From positions 2,542,001 to 2,606,000 of the forward strand of contig NZ_AP024094.1 of the NCBI RefSeq assembly GCF_015140455.1: a DNA stretch of 64,000 nt, written 5' to 3'. Shown piece by piece: positions 1-9,588 of the stretch (positions are counted from its first letter, which is position 1; each line of letters opens with the position of its first letter). A program made the translations under genes and the position numbers. The notes beneath the pieces were generated by a model. It saw only the letters and a program-made list of their open reading frames with translations. It searched no databases and was not told the origin of the DNA. This stretch comes from Jeongeupia sp. HS-3. GTDB taxonomy: Bacteria > Pseudomonadota > Gammaproteobacteria > Burkholderiales > Chitinibacteraceae.

Positions 1-61
1 CATAAAATAATGACGCCATGCCAACAAACCACTACGCACGTCGTCAGCAAACTTGAAATTT

Positions 62-1516
62 ATGCCGGCACTTGGCACGATGCAAAACTCCCTCCCGCTC
101 GTGCCGGCCATGCCTTCCGCTTTCTCCGCCGTAAACGATGCTTGTGCGCAAATCGCCACCGCACAGGCCTTGCTCGCCAGCGAGCACGCCGCCAGCGATG
201 TGTTGCGGCCTTTGCTGGCTCTAGCCAGAACCGAACAGCTCGGCGAAATCGGCTTGCTGCTTGGTTCCAGCCTCCAGCTCGAAGCGCTGCTGCCGCAAGC
301 GATCGAAGCCTGGCTTAGCGCGCTGGATAGCGCGCTCTCCTGCGGGCAGACCGGGATCGCCGCCGCACTCTGGCTGGCGCTCGCCGCCGTCGGCCGAGAA
401 CACGGGGATGCGGCGCTGGCCTTGCGCCTCGATCAGCACGCAGCCCAGCTTGCCGCGCTGACGAGCAATCAGCCGTTGCGCATGCAAGCGGCGCTGGCCG
501 TCGCCGCCGACCTGTTTGCTTTGGGCGAGCGTGCCGATGCCGCTCTTGCACTTGAGCAGGTTCTGGCAAGCCAGACGCTCAGTGCGCTTCATGACGCCCG
601 GCAACACGAACAAATCGCCTCCTTGCTGCTCATCGCCGGCAAAGATGACGAAGCCTGCCGCCATTACGCCGCCGCCGCCGGGCATTACCGCAACGACGGC
701 GCGCCGCTGGGCGAGCTGCGTTGCCGTTTGCAACTGGGCGAACTGGCGCAGGACAAAGAAGCCAATACGCGCGCGGCGCAACTGGCTGCCGAGCTGGGCC
801 ACGCCCGGCTGGATCGGCAGCAACATCGGCAACTCGCTGCTTTGTTCGAAGCCAGCGGCGAGCTGGCGCTGGCGGTCACGCACCTGGAAGCGGCACTGGC
901 GACGCCTGCTGTGGCTGTACCGGTGCCGAGCCGGCGCATCAATGCTGTGGCGATGCGGCTACAACTGCTCGCATCCGAGCTGGAGCTGTCGCAATTACGC
1001 AAGCAGCCGCAGCAGGAAACCGAGCAGGATGCGCTGAGCGGCAATCTGACACGTGCCGCGCTCAATACACGGCTGCCGGCGCTGATCGCCGCCGCCCACG
1101 ACGGCCAGTCACTGAGTCTGTTGCAGATCACCATCGACCGTTTTTCCGAGATACGCGCCCAGCGCGCCCGGCATATCGGCGACGATGTCGTGCGTACCGT
1201 GACCGCGCTGCTGCGCATCGATCGCCGGCCCGCCGAACTGCTGGCGCGGATCGGCGACGATGAATTCCTGCTGGCTCTTCCCGGCCGTGATGCCGAAGCG
1301 GCGCAGCAGGAAGCGGAAATATTGCGCCAGCGTATCGCCGGCTACGACTGGGCCAGCCTGCATCCGGCGCTCGCCCTCAGCGTCAGCATCGGCTGCGCCA
1401 GCTGCCTGCCAGGCGATTCGACCGATGTGCTGCTGTTCCGTGCCGATCTGGCACGCTATCTGGCACAGCGCGGTGGTGGCAACCACGTCAGCTGTGCTGC
1501 GGAAGTGAGCCAATGA
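62..1516 (+). CDS. TPR-like protein with C-terminal GGDEF domain
   Basis: About 484 residues. The first ~320 are Ala/Leu-rich paired helices of TPR type; the last ~150 form a GGDEF domain (starts near GNLTRAALNTRL, ends near SVSIGCASC). The active-site loop reads GDDEF rather than GGDEF, so diguanylate cyclase activity is plausible but not certain. No signal peptide or membrane segment is seen, so it is probably cytoplasmic. The start is unclear: TTG at 53, ATG at 62 and ATG at 80 are all in frame and none has a good Shine-Dalgarno; the first ATG is used here. Its stop overlaps the next gene by four bases (ATGA), so the two are translationally coupled. Role inferred: a c-di-GMP enzyme regulated through protein contacts of the helical repeats. 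Confidence 0.8.
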   Translation: MPALGTMQNSLPLVPAMPSAFSAVNDACAQIATAQALLASEHAASDVLRPLLALARTEQLGEIGLLLGSSLQLEALLPQAIEAWLSALDSALSCGQTGIAAALWLALAAVGREHGDAALALRLDQHAAQLAALTSNQPLRMQAALAVAADLFALGERADAALALEQVLASQTLSALHDARQHEQIASLLLIAGKDDEACRHYAAAAGHYRNDGAPLGELRCRLQLGELAQDKEANTRAAQLAAELGHARLDRQQHRQLAALFEASGELALAVTHLEAALATPAVAVPVPSRRINAVAMRLQLLASELELSQLRKQPQQETEQDALSGNLTRAALNTRLPALIAAAHDGQSLSLLQITIDRFSEIRAQRARHIGDDVVRTVTALLRIDRRPAELLARIGDDEFLLALPGRDAEAAQQEAEILRQRIAGYDWASLHPALALSVSIGCASCLPGDSTDVLLFRADLARYLAQRGGGNHVSCAAEVSQ

Positions 1517-2583
1517 ACGATCACCGCAGCCTGCTCGCCGAACTCGAACCGATCGCCGTCGCCGCCGAGAACGGCTCACCGCCGCCCCCAGCCGAGGTCG
1601 AAATGCTGCTGGCGCGCGCGCGCGACTGCGGCGATGCACGGATCGAAGGCCTGGCGCTGCTCACGCTTGGCCATGCCTGGCAGCATGTCGGCCGGCTGCG
1701 TGCGGCGCAGCAGGCTTTCCGTGATGCGGCGGCACGCTTTCGCAGCGCCAATCATGGCCGTGGCCGGATCGAAGCGCTGATCGAACTCGGCCGTGCCCGC
1801 TATGCCGCCGGCGAAATTGCCGCGGCGCTCGACACCTGGTCGCAATGCCTGGAGCTGGCGCACGAAAGCGACGACCGCTATCACTGCGCCCGCGTCTGCC
1901 TTGGCGTCGGCCAGGCCTGCGTTGCACTGAACGATCATGCCGGCGCGCTGCGCTACCACGAGCTGGCGCTGACGCTGGCCCGCCCGCTCGGCCACGACAG
2001 GCTGACCTGCGAGGCGCTGATCAATGTGGCCGGCGATGCCTATCGCCTGCAGCAGCATGTGCGTGCGCTGGCGGCGCTGGCCGATGCCGATGCGCTGTTG
2101 CAAACCAAGGTCAGCAATCGGGTCTGGGCCGCCGAGGTTCATTATTACCGGGGGCTCGTTTGCCTGGCCAATGGCGATCTCGAAGCGGCGCTGACCCCGC
2201 TGCAAACGGCCTATGCCGCGCATGCCGACAACCATAACGTCTGGGGCGAGGCGCACGCCTGCCATGCACTTGGACAGGTACACGAAGCGCTCGGACAGAA
2301 AGACCGCGCGCGGGATCGTTACCTTGCCGCACGGGCACTGGTCCAAAGCGCCGGGATGATGGCCGTGCACCAGCACATCCTGCGCCGGCTGGTCGCGCTG
2401 GCGCGCGGCTGCGATGACTTTGCCGCCGCGCTGGCGTGGCTGCACGAGCTCGATCTGCTCGACGCCACCGCCAGCAACGCCTCCAAGCCACGCTGGACGC
2501 CCGCCCAGCAAAGCAGACTGAACGCGCTTGAGTCACGCAGCCGCGTGTTGGCGGTTCGACTCCAGCTGGCACAGCCGGGCTAA
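1513..2583 (+). CDS. TPR repeat protein
   Basis: 356 residues, almost wholly made of helical TPR-like units (for example the stretches around ALRYHELALTLARPLG and ACHALGQVHEALGQ), with no catalytic domain, signal peptide or membrane segment. It resembles the N-terminal half of the preceding GGDEF protein and starts inside its stop codon, so the pair probably arose by duplication and works together. TPR arrays bind peptides or proteins; the partner cannot be read from the sequence. A clear hairpin terminator follows directly after the stop. Confidence 0.8.
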   Translation: MNDHRSLLAELEPIAVAAENGSPPPPAEVEMLLARARDCGDARIEGLALLTLGHAWQHVGRLRAAQQAFRDAAARFRSANHGRGRIEALIELGRARYAAGEIAAALDTWSQCLELAHESDDRYHCARVCLGVGQACVALNDHAGALRYHELALTLARPLGHDRLTCEALINVAGDAYRLQQHVRALAALADADALLQTKVSNRVWAAEVHYYRGLVCLANGDLEAALTPLQTAYAAHADNHNVWGEAHACHALGQVHEALGQKDRARDRYLAARALVQSAGMMAVHQHILRRLVALARGCDDFAAALAWLHELDLLDATASNASKPRWTPAQQSRLNALESRSRVLAVRLQLAQPG

Positions 2584-2591
2584 GGCCGCAT

Positions 2592-2623
2592 AAAAAAACC
2601 GGACATCGCAAGATGCCCGGTTT
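2592..2623. terminator. Bidirectional rho-independent terminator
   Basis: Stem AAACCGG-CATC paired with GATG-CCGGTTT around a GCAA loop, with one bulged A/C pair. An A-run precedes it and a T-run follows, so it can stop both the TPR operon on the plus strand and the convergent porin gene on the minus strand. Confidence 0.85.
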
Positions 2624-2650
2624 GAGACCTATGTGTACTGCGGGTAAAGC

Positions 2651-3751
2651 TTAGAAGTCGGTACGCAGACCGACCGACAGCGCGTAGCCGTCCTGGTTGG
2701 CGTAATCCGGCGTCAACGACCCCGAGGCGTTCTTGAACTTGCCCTTGGAATCGTTATCCACGTTCACCAGGTAGGTGTAGAAGCGGGTTTGCTTGGTCGC
2801 GTAGTACACCAGACCCAGCGAAGCTTGTGCGCCGCTGGCATCGGTCACGCCCAGTTGCTCGTCCGACAGCGCGTACACGCCCTGGACTTCGAACTTGCCG
2901 AACTTGTAGTTACCGACAACGGCGTAGTTTTCCCAATCGCTGCTGGTCTTGCCGTCGTCGCTGTTGACGTGTTCCCAGCCGCCGCCCAGTTGCAGGCCGA
3001 AGTCGAACTTGTAGCCCAGCGCCAGGTTGGTCGCCCAGGTGGCGGCGCCGCTGGTGGCGGCGGTGATGCTGTTGTCGGCGTTGCTGATGCCGGTGGCTTG
3101 CGCGAAGGTACGATCCTTGGCGTAGAAGCCACCCAGACCGCCGACGAAGCCGTAGCCGCTGTACAGCGCCGCAGCGGTGTAGACCGGTGCATTGGTGCTG
3201 GTTTGTGCGTTCTGGTCAACACCCCACGAACCGCGAACCTGGAAGCCGCTGAACACCGGCGAATCGTAGCTCACCGAGTTCTGCAGACGGCTGTTGAGCT
3301 GGGCGAATACGGCGCCCTTGCCCTTGTAGTCGGCGGTGTCGGCGAAGTTATCGAACAGGCTCGACAGATCCGACGAGGTCAGCAGCGTCTTGTAGGCGCT
3401 GTCGTAGTTACCGAAGCGCACGGTACCCCAGTCGCCCTGCCAGCCGCCGAAGGTGTTGCGGCCGCCCCAGGTGGTGTTGCCGGTGCCGCCGTTGCCCGAG
3501 GTCTTGATGGCCGATTCGATCTGCCAGATCACCTTGCCGCCGATGTCGAGCTTGTCCGAACCCTTGAAGCCGAAGCGGGACGATTGGTCGATCAGCTGGA
3601 CTTCGCCACGGTAATCCTTGCCGCCGGCGTCCTTCAGTTGATCGTATTCGAGCGATTCGCGGATCGAACCGTAGACGGTGACTTCGGCATACGCCGCGCC
3701 GGCGCTCAGCACGGTCGTGGCGAGCAAGGTGGAAAGGATGGTGCGTTTCAT
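2651..3751 (-). CDS. Gram-negative porin
   Basis: 366 residues with a signal peptide cleaved after AYA (residue 22) and mature start EVTVYGSIRESLEYD, the pattern of beta- and gammaproteobacterial general porins (OmpC/PorA-PorB class, 16-strand trimeric barrel). The C-terminus ends in Phe (VGLRTDF), the usual signal for BAM-assisted outer-membrane insertion. Alternating short beta strands and Gly/Asn-rich loops run through the protein. It lets small hydrophilic solutes cross the outer membrane. Monocistronic; it meets the TPR operon tail-to-tail at a shared terminator. Length is normal for the family. Confidence 0.93.
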   Translation of the reverse strand: MKRTILSTLLATTVLSAGAAYAEVTVYGSIRESLEYDQLKDAGGKDYRGEVQLIDQSSRFGFKGSDKLDIGGKVIWQIESAIKTSGNGGTGNTTWGGRNTFGGWQGDWGTVRFGNYDSAYKTLLTSSDLSSLFDNFADTADYKGKGAVFAQLNSRLQNSVSYDSPVFSGFQVRGSWGVDQNAQTSTNAPVYTAAALYSGYGFVGGLGGFYAKDRTFAQATGISNADNSITAATSGAATWATNLALGYKFDFGLQLGGGWEHVNSDDGKTSSDWENYAVVGNYKFGKFEVQGVYALSDEQLGVTDASGAQASLGLVYYATKQTRFYTYLVNVDNDSKGKFKNASGSLTPDYANQDGYALSVGLRTDF

Positions 3752-3831
3752 TGGTTCTCCCTGTTTTTGGAACGGCTGGCCTGCGGTGCTCGTACCGGCA
3801 CCGGTGCGCCGGACAGCCGTTTTACGGATGT

Positions 3832-4047
3832 TTACAGTGTCGCGATCGACACTTCGGTCGCTTTCACAAAGGCAATGACTTCGCTGCCCGGCGCGAGCTT
3901 CAGTTCCTTGACCGAACGCGTGGTGATCACCGAGGTGACGATGCCGGCCGGCGTGGCGACGTCGACTTCGGACAACACCGGGCCTTCGATGATTTCCTTC
4001 ACGGTGCCGCGGAACTGGTTACGGACATTGATCGACTGGATGCTCAT
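3832..4047 (-). CDS. ssuF: SsuF-like molybdopterin-binding (Mop/TOBE) protein
   Basis: 71 residues, one TOBE/Mop domain (MSIQSINVRNQFRGTVKEI through GSEVIAFVKATEVSIATL). The start at 4047 has a good Shine-Dalgarno (CAGGAG, 8 bases upstream); an upstream in-frame extension has none. In Pseudomonas putida the sulfonate cluster is ssuEADCBF and SsuF is a Mop-family protein needed for sulfonate use. Here the same order ends with this gene after ssuB, so the ssuF name rests on family plus position. Its own AT-rich upstream motif matches that of the other sulfur units, so it may also be transcribed alone. Alternative: a general molybdate/tungstate-binding Mop protein. Confidence 0.8.
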   Translation of the reverse strand: MSIQSINVRNQFRGTVKEIIEGPVLSEVDVATPAGIVTSVITTRSVKELKLAPGSEVIAFVKATEVSIATL

Positions 4048-4099
4048 GATGTTCTCCTGCAGGTGTAGGGGTGACAGGGCTAGGTTAGCGCGGCCTGAA

Positions 4100-4140
4100 T
4101 ATCGCCAGAAGTAATTTGATTTTTGTTTTTTATTCCAAAA
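4100..4140 (-). promoter_or_regulatory. AT-rich sulfur-gene motif upstream of ssuF
   Basis: On the minus strand this reads TTTTGGAATA then CAAATTACTTCTGGCGAT, 55-90 bases before the ssuF start. Nearly the same string occurs before sbp, the sulfatase and ssuE. A binding site for a CysB/Cbl-type LysR activator is inferred from the gene set. Confidence 0.5.
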
Positions 4141-4161
4141 CATCAACACAAGTTGTCAGAC

Positions 4162-4965
4162 TTACAAGGCCCAGCGCAAGGCACTCGGCGCGATCGGCGG
4201 CAGCGGTTCGGGCTGGGCCGCATCGGGCTGCTGCAGCACCCGCGCCAGCAGGCGCTCCTGCAACAGCGCAAAGTGCGGATCGCCACGGCGGCGTGGTCGT
4301 GCCAGCGGCACCGCCAGATCAAGCCCGACCCGACCCTGCTCGACCAGCAGTACCCGGTCGGCGATGGCCACTGCTTCTTCGACGTCGTGCGTTACCAGCA
4401 GCACGGTGAAACCGTGCTGGCGCCACAGCCGCTCGATCAGTTGCTGCATCTCGATCCGGGTGAGCGCATCGAGTGCGCCGAGTGGCTCGTCGAGCAGCAG
4501 CAGTTGCGGTTCGTGGATCAGCGCCCGCGCCAGGGCGACGCGCTGGCGCTGACCGCCCGAGAGCTGGCTCGGCCATTTGTCGGCATGCTCGGACAGGCCG
4601 ACCTCGGCCAGCACCGCATGCGCGCGCGGCTGCCACTTGCCCTTGAGGCCGAGGCCAACGTTGGCGATGACGGTTTTCCACGGCAGCAGCCGTGCATCCT
4701 GGAACATCAGCCGGGTATCGAAATGACCGGTATCGAGCGGGCTGCCGTCGGCACGGATCGTCCCCGACGTGGCGTGATCCAGCCCGGCCAGCAGCCGCAG
4801 CAGCGTCGATTTGCCGCAACCGGAGCGGCCGACGACGGCGACGAATTCGCCGGCGCGGATGTCGAGGTCGAGGTGGTCGAGCACGGTCTGCTCGCCGTAG
4901 CGGCGGCTCAGGCCGCGGATCGTCAGCGCGACGCCGAGGGCGGGTTCGAGTTGGGGAGAGGTCAT
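4162..4965 (-). CDS. ssuB: Aliphatic sulfonate ABC transporter ATPase
   Basis: 267 residues. ABC ATPase with Walker [10 protein letters not shown] (46-54), Q-loop near [10 protein letters not shown], signature LSGGQ (135-139), Walker B LLLDEP (155-160) and the switch His in [19 protein letters not shown] and the neighbouring genes place it in the nitrate/sulfonate/taurine group, as SsuB. It powers uptake of alkanesulfonates through SsuC. The start at 4965 has a CAGGAG Shine-Dalgarno; a longer in-frame extension is not supported. About 640 bases of repeat-rich DNA separate it from ssuC, unusual within such an operon. Confidence 0.92.
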   Translation of the reverse strand: MTSPQLEPALGVALTIRGLSRRYGEQTVLDHLDLDIRAGEFVAVVGRSGCGKSTLLRLLAGLDHATSGTIRADGSPLDTGHFDTRLMFQDARLLPWKTVIANVGLGLKGKWQPRAHAVLAEVGLSEHADKWPSQLSGGQRQRVALARALIHEPQLLLLDEPLGALDALTRIEMQQLIERLWRQHGFTVLLVTHDVEEAVAIADRVLLVEQGRVGLDLAVPLARPRRRGDPHFALLQERLLARVLQQPDAAQPEPLPPIAPSALRWAL

Positions 4966-5608
4966 GGTGGGCTCCTGTGCCGGATGGCCGGCGATTTCTG
5001 AATTTGTTGAGGACTTACTTGGTTCTGCGCCTGCGGCGCGAGTAAAGGCTATTGATGCGCGTTCCGCCGCGCGGACGGGAAGGGAGCTTTGTCTCGCCAA
5101 AGCCCCCTTCACCCCAAAGGCGTGCGCTGCATCGCGCGTCGCTAAGCGGCAAAGCCGCTAAGCTTTGGCGTGACCGCGCCCTACGGCCCTCCGGGCTGCC
5201 CTCGATCGGTCGCGAGCCAAGCCATGAAACCGGCTCGTCTCGCTCCACTCCTCGGCGCTGGCGAACGGGATGAAAGGCGACGCACTTTTCGTCGCAACGG
5301 GTTTGCCGTCTGTTGGTTCACTACCGATTGCATGCCGCCCCGATCCCCTCAGAAGCGCCGAGCAGCGCAAGCCGGCACGGAGTTGTCGGGGATCGCTGTT
5401 TGAGCGAAGCGAGTTTGCGATTCCCGCCGTGGCGACTGAGCAGCACAGGGCACCCGCAAAGCGGGCGCGGATGCGGGGTCGCCTTTTCTTTGGGTACTTT
5501 CTTTTGGCGAAGCAAAAGAAAGTACCTCGTCCGCCGGGCGAAACCGGCATCAATGCCTTTACCACCGCGCCGCAGGCGCTTACCGCAAGCAATCTCGCGA
5601 CATCCGCA
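4966..5608. repeat. Repeat-rich spacer splitting the ssu operon
   Basis: 643 bases between ssuC and ssuB without a credible gene. It is built from GC-rich short inverted repeats and includes a perfect 14-bp hairpin, GGTACTTTCTTTTG at 5493-5506 with its complement at 5513-5526 and a 6-base loop. A phrase near 5348 (CAGAAGCGCCGA) recurs near 38201, so the material seems to belong to a dispersed intergenic repeat family. It may attenuate or process the ssu transcript before ssuB. Confidence 0.6.
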
Positions 5609-6379
5609 TCACTGATACGCCGGATGCCACCTCAACCACCCCCGCTCCAGCCCCCTCGCCGCCACGTCGCTGCCCTTGCCCAGCACCGCGTACAAGAGGA
5701 TCGCCAGCACCACGACGTCGGTCTGCAGGAACTCGCGCGCATTCATCGCCAGATAGCCGATGCCCGAACTCGCCGAGATCGTTTCGGCGACGATCAGCAG
5801 AATCCACGCGAAACCCAGTGCAAAGCGCACGCCGACCAGGATCGACGGCAAGGCGCCGGGCAGGATCACGTCGCGGAACAGCGGCCAGCCGCGCAGGCCG
5901 TAGCTTCTGGCCATTTCAACCAGCCCGGTATCGACCGAGCGGATGCCGTGATAGGTGTTGATGTAGACCGGAAACAGCGTGCCGAACGCGACCAGAAACA
6001 GCTTGGCGGCCTCGTCGATGCCGAACCACAGGATCACCAGCGGGATCAGCGCTAGCGGCGGGATGTTGCGGATCATCTGTACCGTGGTATCGAGCAGCAG
6101 TTCGCCACGTTTGGACAAGCCGGTGATCAGCCCGAGCACAAGGCCGAGGCTGCCGCCGATGCCAAAGCCGACCGCGGCACGCCAGAAGCTCACCTTCAGG
6201 TGCGCCCACAGCTCGCCCGACTCGGCCAGCCGGAGCGCGGCGTCGAGCACCGCGCTCGGTGCCGGCAGGATGCAGCTGGTCAGCACGCCGTGGGTGGCGA
6301 ACCATTGCCACGCCAGCAGCAGCAGCGCCGGCACCGCCCACGGCGCCAGACGGCGCGTGAAAATCGTCGCTACGCTCAT
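5609..6379 (-). CDS. ssuC: Aliphatic sulfonate ABC transporter permease
   Basis: 256 residues, six predicted membrane helices, BPD_transp_1 fold. Segments such as IRNIPPLALIPLVILWFGI and the EAA-like loop ARSYGLRGWPLFRDVILPGALPS match SsuC/TauC permeases. It forms the inner-membrane channel for sulfonates with SsuB and the SsuA binding proteins. It lies 12 bases downstream of ssuD in one operon. Length is normal. Confidence 0.94.
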   Translation of the reverse strand: MSVATIFTRRLAPWAVPALLLLAWQWFATHGVLTSCILPAPSAVLDAALRLAESGELWAHLKVSFWRAAVGFGIGGSLGLVLGLITGLSKRGELLLDTTVQMIRNIPPLALIPLVILWFGIDEAAKLFLVAFGTLFPVYINTYHGIRSVDTGLVEMARSYGLRGWPLFRDVILPGALPSILVGVRFALGFAWILLIVAETISASSGIGYLAMNAREFLQTDVVVLAILLYAVLGKGSDVAARGLERGWLRWHPAYQ

Positions 6380-6391
6380 CGCCGTCCCTCC

Positions 6392-7543
6392 TCAGCGCTG
6401 CGCAACGAGGCGCGGTGCCGGCGGCACGATGTCGTTGGCGATCACTTCGCCAAACGGCCCGGTCAGATTGACCTTGCCGGCCGGTTTGGCGTGATCGAGC
6501 GGCAGCAGCGGGAACAGCAGTTCGGCGACGCGGTAGGCCTCCTCGAGGTGCGGGTAGCCCGAAAAAATGAAGCGATCGACGCCGATATCGGCGTATTCCT
6601 GAATCCGTGCCGCGACTTCCTCGGCGCTGCCGACCAGCGCGGTACCGGCACCGCCACGCACGAGGCCGACGCCGGCCCACAGGTTCGGCGAGATTTCCAG
6701 ATTATCGCGCCGGCCGCCGTGCAGCTCGGCCATGCGGCGCTGGCCGACCGAATCGAAGCGGGCGAACGCCTGCTGTGCCGAGGCGATCGTCTCGTCGGTG
6801 ACGTAGGAGATCAGCTTGTCGGCGGCGCGCCACGCTTCCTCGCTGGTTTCGCGCACGATCACGTGCAGGCGGATGCCGAAGCTGATGCTGCGACCCAGCG
6901 CCTCGGCCTTGGCGCGCACCGCGGCGATCTTCTCGGCCACCGCTTCGGGCGGTTCGCCCCAGGTCAGATAAACGTCGACCTGTTCGGCGGCCAAGGCTAT
7001 CGCCGGTTCGGACGAACCGCCGAAATACAGCGGCGGATACGGCTTTTGCACCGGCGGGAACAGCGTCCTGGCATTCTCGACGCTCAGATGCTTGCCGGAG
7101 AAATTCACCGTCTCGCCGCTGGCGACGCCACGCCAGATTTTCAGGAATTCGTCGGTCACTTCATAGCGCTCGGCATGGGTCAGAAAGCTGCCGTCGCCGC
7201 GCTGCTCATCCGGATCACCGCCGGTGACGACATTGACCAGCAAGCGGCCACCGGCGATCCGGTCGAACGTCGCCGCCATCCTTGCCGACACCGTCGGCGA
7301 AATGATGCCCGGGCGGATCGCGACGAGGAACTTGAGCCGCTCGGTCAGCGGCGCCAGCGATGACGCAACGACCCACGAGTCCTCGCAAGAGCGGCCGGTC
7401 GGAATCAGCACGCCCTCGAAGCCGAGGTTGTCGGCGGCCTGGGCGATCTGTTTCAGATAGGCATGGTCGACGGTGCGCGCACCGACGGTGGTACCGAGAT
7501 AACGGCTGTCGCCGTGGGTCGGCAGGAACCAGAACAACTTCAT
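6392..7543 (-). CDS. ssuD: FMNH2-dependent alkanesulfonate monooxygenase
   Basis: 383 residues, luciferase-like TIM barrel. It cleaves C2-C10 alkanesulfonates to aldehyde and sulfite with O2 and FMNH2 supplied by SsuE. The N-terminus [18 protein letters not shown] and the motif RSCEDSW (Cys53, matching E. coli Cys54) are diagnostic of SsuD; length matches E. coli SsuD (381). The region [17 protein letters not shown] carries the conserved His. It is the core catabolic gene of the ssu operon. Confidence 0.96.
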   Translation of the reverse strand: MKLFWFLPTHGDSRYLGTTVGARTVDHAYLKQIAQAADNLGFEGVLIPTGRSCEDSWVVASSLAPLTERLKFLVAIRPGIISPTVSARMAATFDRIAGGRLLVNVVTGGDPDEQRGDGSFLTHAERYEVTDEFLKIWRGVASGETVNFSGKHLSVENARTLFPPVQKPYPPLYFGGSSEPAIALAAEQVDVYLTWGEPPEAVAEKIAAVRAKAEALGRSISFGIRLHVIVRETSEEAWRAADKLISYVTDETIASAQQAFARFDSVGQRRMAELHGGRRDNLEISPNLWAGVGLVRGGAGTALVGSAEEVAARIQEYADIGVDRFIFSGYPHLEEAYRVAELLFPLLPLDHAKPAGKVNLTGPFGEVIANDIVPPAPRLVAQR

Positions 7544-7566
7544 GATGTTTACTCCAGCTTCGCCGC

Positions 7567-8496
7567 CTACTGCGGCGCAAGCACGATGTCTTTGACGGTC
7601 ACTGTTTTCGGAATCAGCTTCAGCTCGGCGAAACGGTCGGCAATCCGCTGCTGCTCGGCGACGACCTGGGACGTGAGCCAGGTGACCTTGAAGCTCGGCC
7701 GGCGCTGCACCATGGTCTCGAAGATGGACGCGTCGAGGCCGACGGCCTTGCCGAGGATCTGCGCGGTTTCCTTCGGTTTCTGCTCAAGGAAGTCGTCGTT
7801 GCTTGAGAGCGCGTCGAACACCGTCTGCAGCAGCTTGCCCTGACGCTCGGCAAAGGCCTTGGACGCGAGGTAGAAGCTCTGGTTGGCGACCAGCCCTTGC
7901 CCGGTGCTCAGTACCCGCGGCTTGACCGCTTTCTCGGCGGCGGCGTAATACGGATCCCAGATTGCCCATGCATCGACCTTGCCCGACTCGAACGCGGCGC
8001 GGGCGTCGGACGGCGTCAGCCATACCGGCTGGATGTCCTCCCAACGCAGCCCGGCCTTATCGACCGCGCGGATCAGCAGCCAGTGCGCGCTCGAACCCTT
8101 CTGCAAGGCGATGCGCTTGCCCTTCAGCTCGGCGAGCGTTTTGATCGGCGAATCGCTCGGCACGAGGATGGCCGACGCTTGCGGCTTCGGCGGCTCGAAG
8201 CCGACGTAGACGAGCTGGGTGCCGCCGGACTGGGCGAACACCGGCGGTGTGTCGCCGGTCATGCCGAAGTCGACCGAACCGACGTTCAGCGCCTCCAGCA
8301 GTTGCGGGCCGGCCTGGAATTCGGTCCATTTCACCGTATGCCCCTGCGCGGCGAGCTTCTTTTCCAGCAGGCCACGGCTTTTCAGCACGATGAGGTTGAG
8401 CGAGCTTTTCTGGTAGCCGATGTGCAGTTCGGCGGCTTGCGCACTGCCGGCGGCGATCAGGCCGGCGAGCACGAGCGAGACAAATTTGTTCAGCAT
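7567..8496 (-). CDS. ssuA: Periplasmic sulfonate-binding protein SsuA (copy 1)
   Basis: 309 residues. A signal peptide ends near AQA/A, followed by [10 protein letters not shown], the typical start of mature SsuA/TauA binding proteins (NMT1/THI5-like fold). It captures sulfonates for SsuBC. The ATG at 8496 is preceded by GGTGA about 8 bases upstream; a GTG at 8505, overlapping the previous stop, is the alternative. It is clearly homologous to the next upstream gene (shared phrases GPQLLE, LNVG, VDAW and IWDP) but diverged in the ligand loops. Confidence 0.92.
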   Translation of the reverse strand: MLNKFVSLVLAGLIAAGSAQAAELHIGYQKSSLNLIVLKSRGLLEKKLAAQGHTVKWTEFQAGPQLLEALNVGSVDFGMTGDTPPVFAQSGGTQLVYVGFEPPKPQASAILVPSDSPIKTLAELKGKRIALQKGSSAHWLLIRAVDKAGLRWEDIQPVWLTPSDARAAFESGKVDAWAIWDPYYAAAEKAVKPRVLSTGQGLVANQSFYLASKAFAERQGKLLQTVFDALSSNDDFLEQKPKETAQILGKAVGLDASIFETMVQRRPSFKVTWLTSQVVAEQQRIADRFAELKLIPKTVTVKDIVLAPQ

Positions 8497-8501
8497 GGCG
8501 G

Positions 8502-9434
8502 TCACCGTTGCGAGACCAGCGCATCCCTGACCTTGATCGGCTTCGGAATCAGCTTGAGTTCATAAAAGACGTCGGCGAGCTTCTGCTGCTCGGCGGCGAC
8601 CTGCGCGGTCAGCGGCGTCACGCCATAGCGGTAGCGGGAAAGCGCCAGCTCGACCACCTCGGGCGACAGCCCCTGCTGCGGCGCGATGATCGCGGCGGCC
8701 TTGTCGCGGTTGTCCTGCAGCCAGCGCCCCTGCGCGAGCGTGTCCTCGAACAGCGCCTTGATGATTTGCGGGTTCTTCTCGGCAAAGCCGCGCTCGGCCA
8801 GGTAGAAGGCGAAGTTGTTGACCGTATCGCGACCGTCGGCGAGTACACGGGCACCGATCTGCTTTTCCGCCGCCGCGAGGAAAGGATCCCAGATCACCCA
8901 TGCATCGACCGAGCCGCGCTCGAACGCCGCGCGGGCGTCGGCCGGCGGCAGAAACACCGGCTGGATGTCGCCGTACTTCAAGCCGTTCTTCTCGAGCGCC
9001 TTCACCAGCAGGTAGTGGACGTTCGAGCCCTTGTTGAGCGCGACCTTCTTGCCTTTCAGTTCGGCCACCGACTTGATGCCCGAGCCCTTGGGCACGACGA
9101 TGGCCTCGGCCGCCGGCGCGGCCGGATCGTTGCCGATGTAGACGAAGCGGGCACCGGCGGCCTGGGCGAAGATCGGCGGTGCCTCGCCGACATAGCCGAC
9201 GTCGATCGCGCCGACGTTCAGGCCTTCGAGCAGCTGCGGGCCGGCCGGAAACTCGACCCATTTCACGCTCGCACCCAGCGGCGCGAGTTTCTTCTCCAGC
9301 GTGCCCTGGCTCTTCTGCAGCACGAACAGGCTGGCCGATTTCTGGTAGCCGATGCGCAGCGTTTCGGCCAGTGCGGTGGTCGACAGCGTCGCGGCGGCCA
9401 GCGCGGCGATGGCGGTAACGAGCAAGCGTTTCAT
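8502..9434 (-). CDS. Periplasmic sulfonate-binding protein (second SsuA paralogue)
   Basis: 310 residues with signal peptide MKRLLVTAIAALAA... cleaved after ALA (residue 23) and mature start ETLRIGYQKSASLFVLQ. Same family as the neighbouring SsuA, so the operon carries two tandem binding proteins for one SsuBC pair. Differences in the ligand region (VGYVGEAPPIFAQ against [13 protein letters not shown]) suggest a different substrate range. It is the first gene after the palindromic repeat separating it from ssuE. Confidence 0.92.
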   Translation of the reverse strand: MKRLLVTAIAALAAATLSTTALAETLRIGYQKSASLFVLQKSQGTLEKKLAPLGASVKWVEFPAGPQLLEGLNVGAIDVGYVGEAPPIFAQAAGARFVYIGNDPAAPAAEAIVVPKGSGIKSVAELKGKKVALNKGSNVHYLLVKALEKNGLKYGDIQPVFLPPADARAAFERGSVDAWVIWDPFLAAAEKQIGARVLADGRDTVNNFAFYLAERGFAEKNPQIIKALFEDTLAQGRWLQDNRDKAAAIIAPQQGLSPEVVELALSRYRYGVTPLTAQVAAEQQKLADVFYELKLIPKPIKVRDALVSQR

Positions 9435-9464
9435 GGTGTTTTCCTTATCAAGTATTGGGGCACT

Positions 9465-9588
9465 GCGCAGCCGACAGAACCCAGCGAAGCGGTGCTGACA
9501 AGGGGCCCTTTAGGGTCCGAACGCAGACAGTACAAATTAAGTACGGCAAGCGAGCACAACGCCGTCAGCAGGGTTTTGTCGGCCGCGC
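9465..9588. repeat. Correia-like palindromic repeat, copy 1
   Basis: About 124 bases between ssuE and ssuA. The ends are an 18-bp inverted repeat with few mismatches (9465-9482 and 9571-9588). The core carries GCAGACAGTACAAAT, then AGTACGGCAAG, then CAACGCCGTC, close to the core of Neisseria Correia repeats (CREE). The classic TATAGTGG termini are absent. The right end touches the ssuE stop codon. A second copy lies at 12151-12265. Confidence 0.75.
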
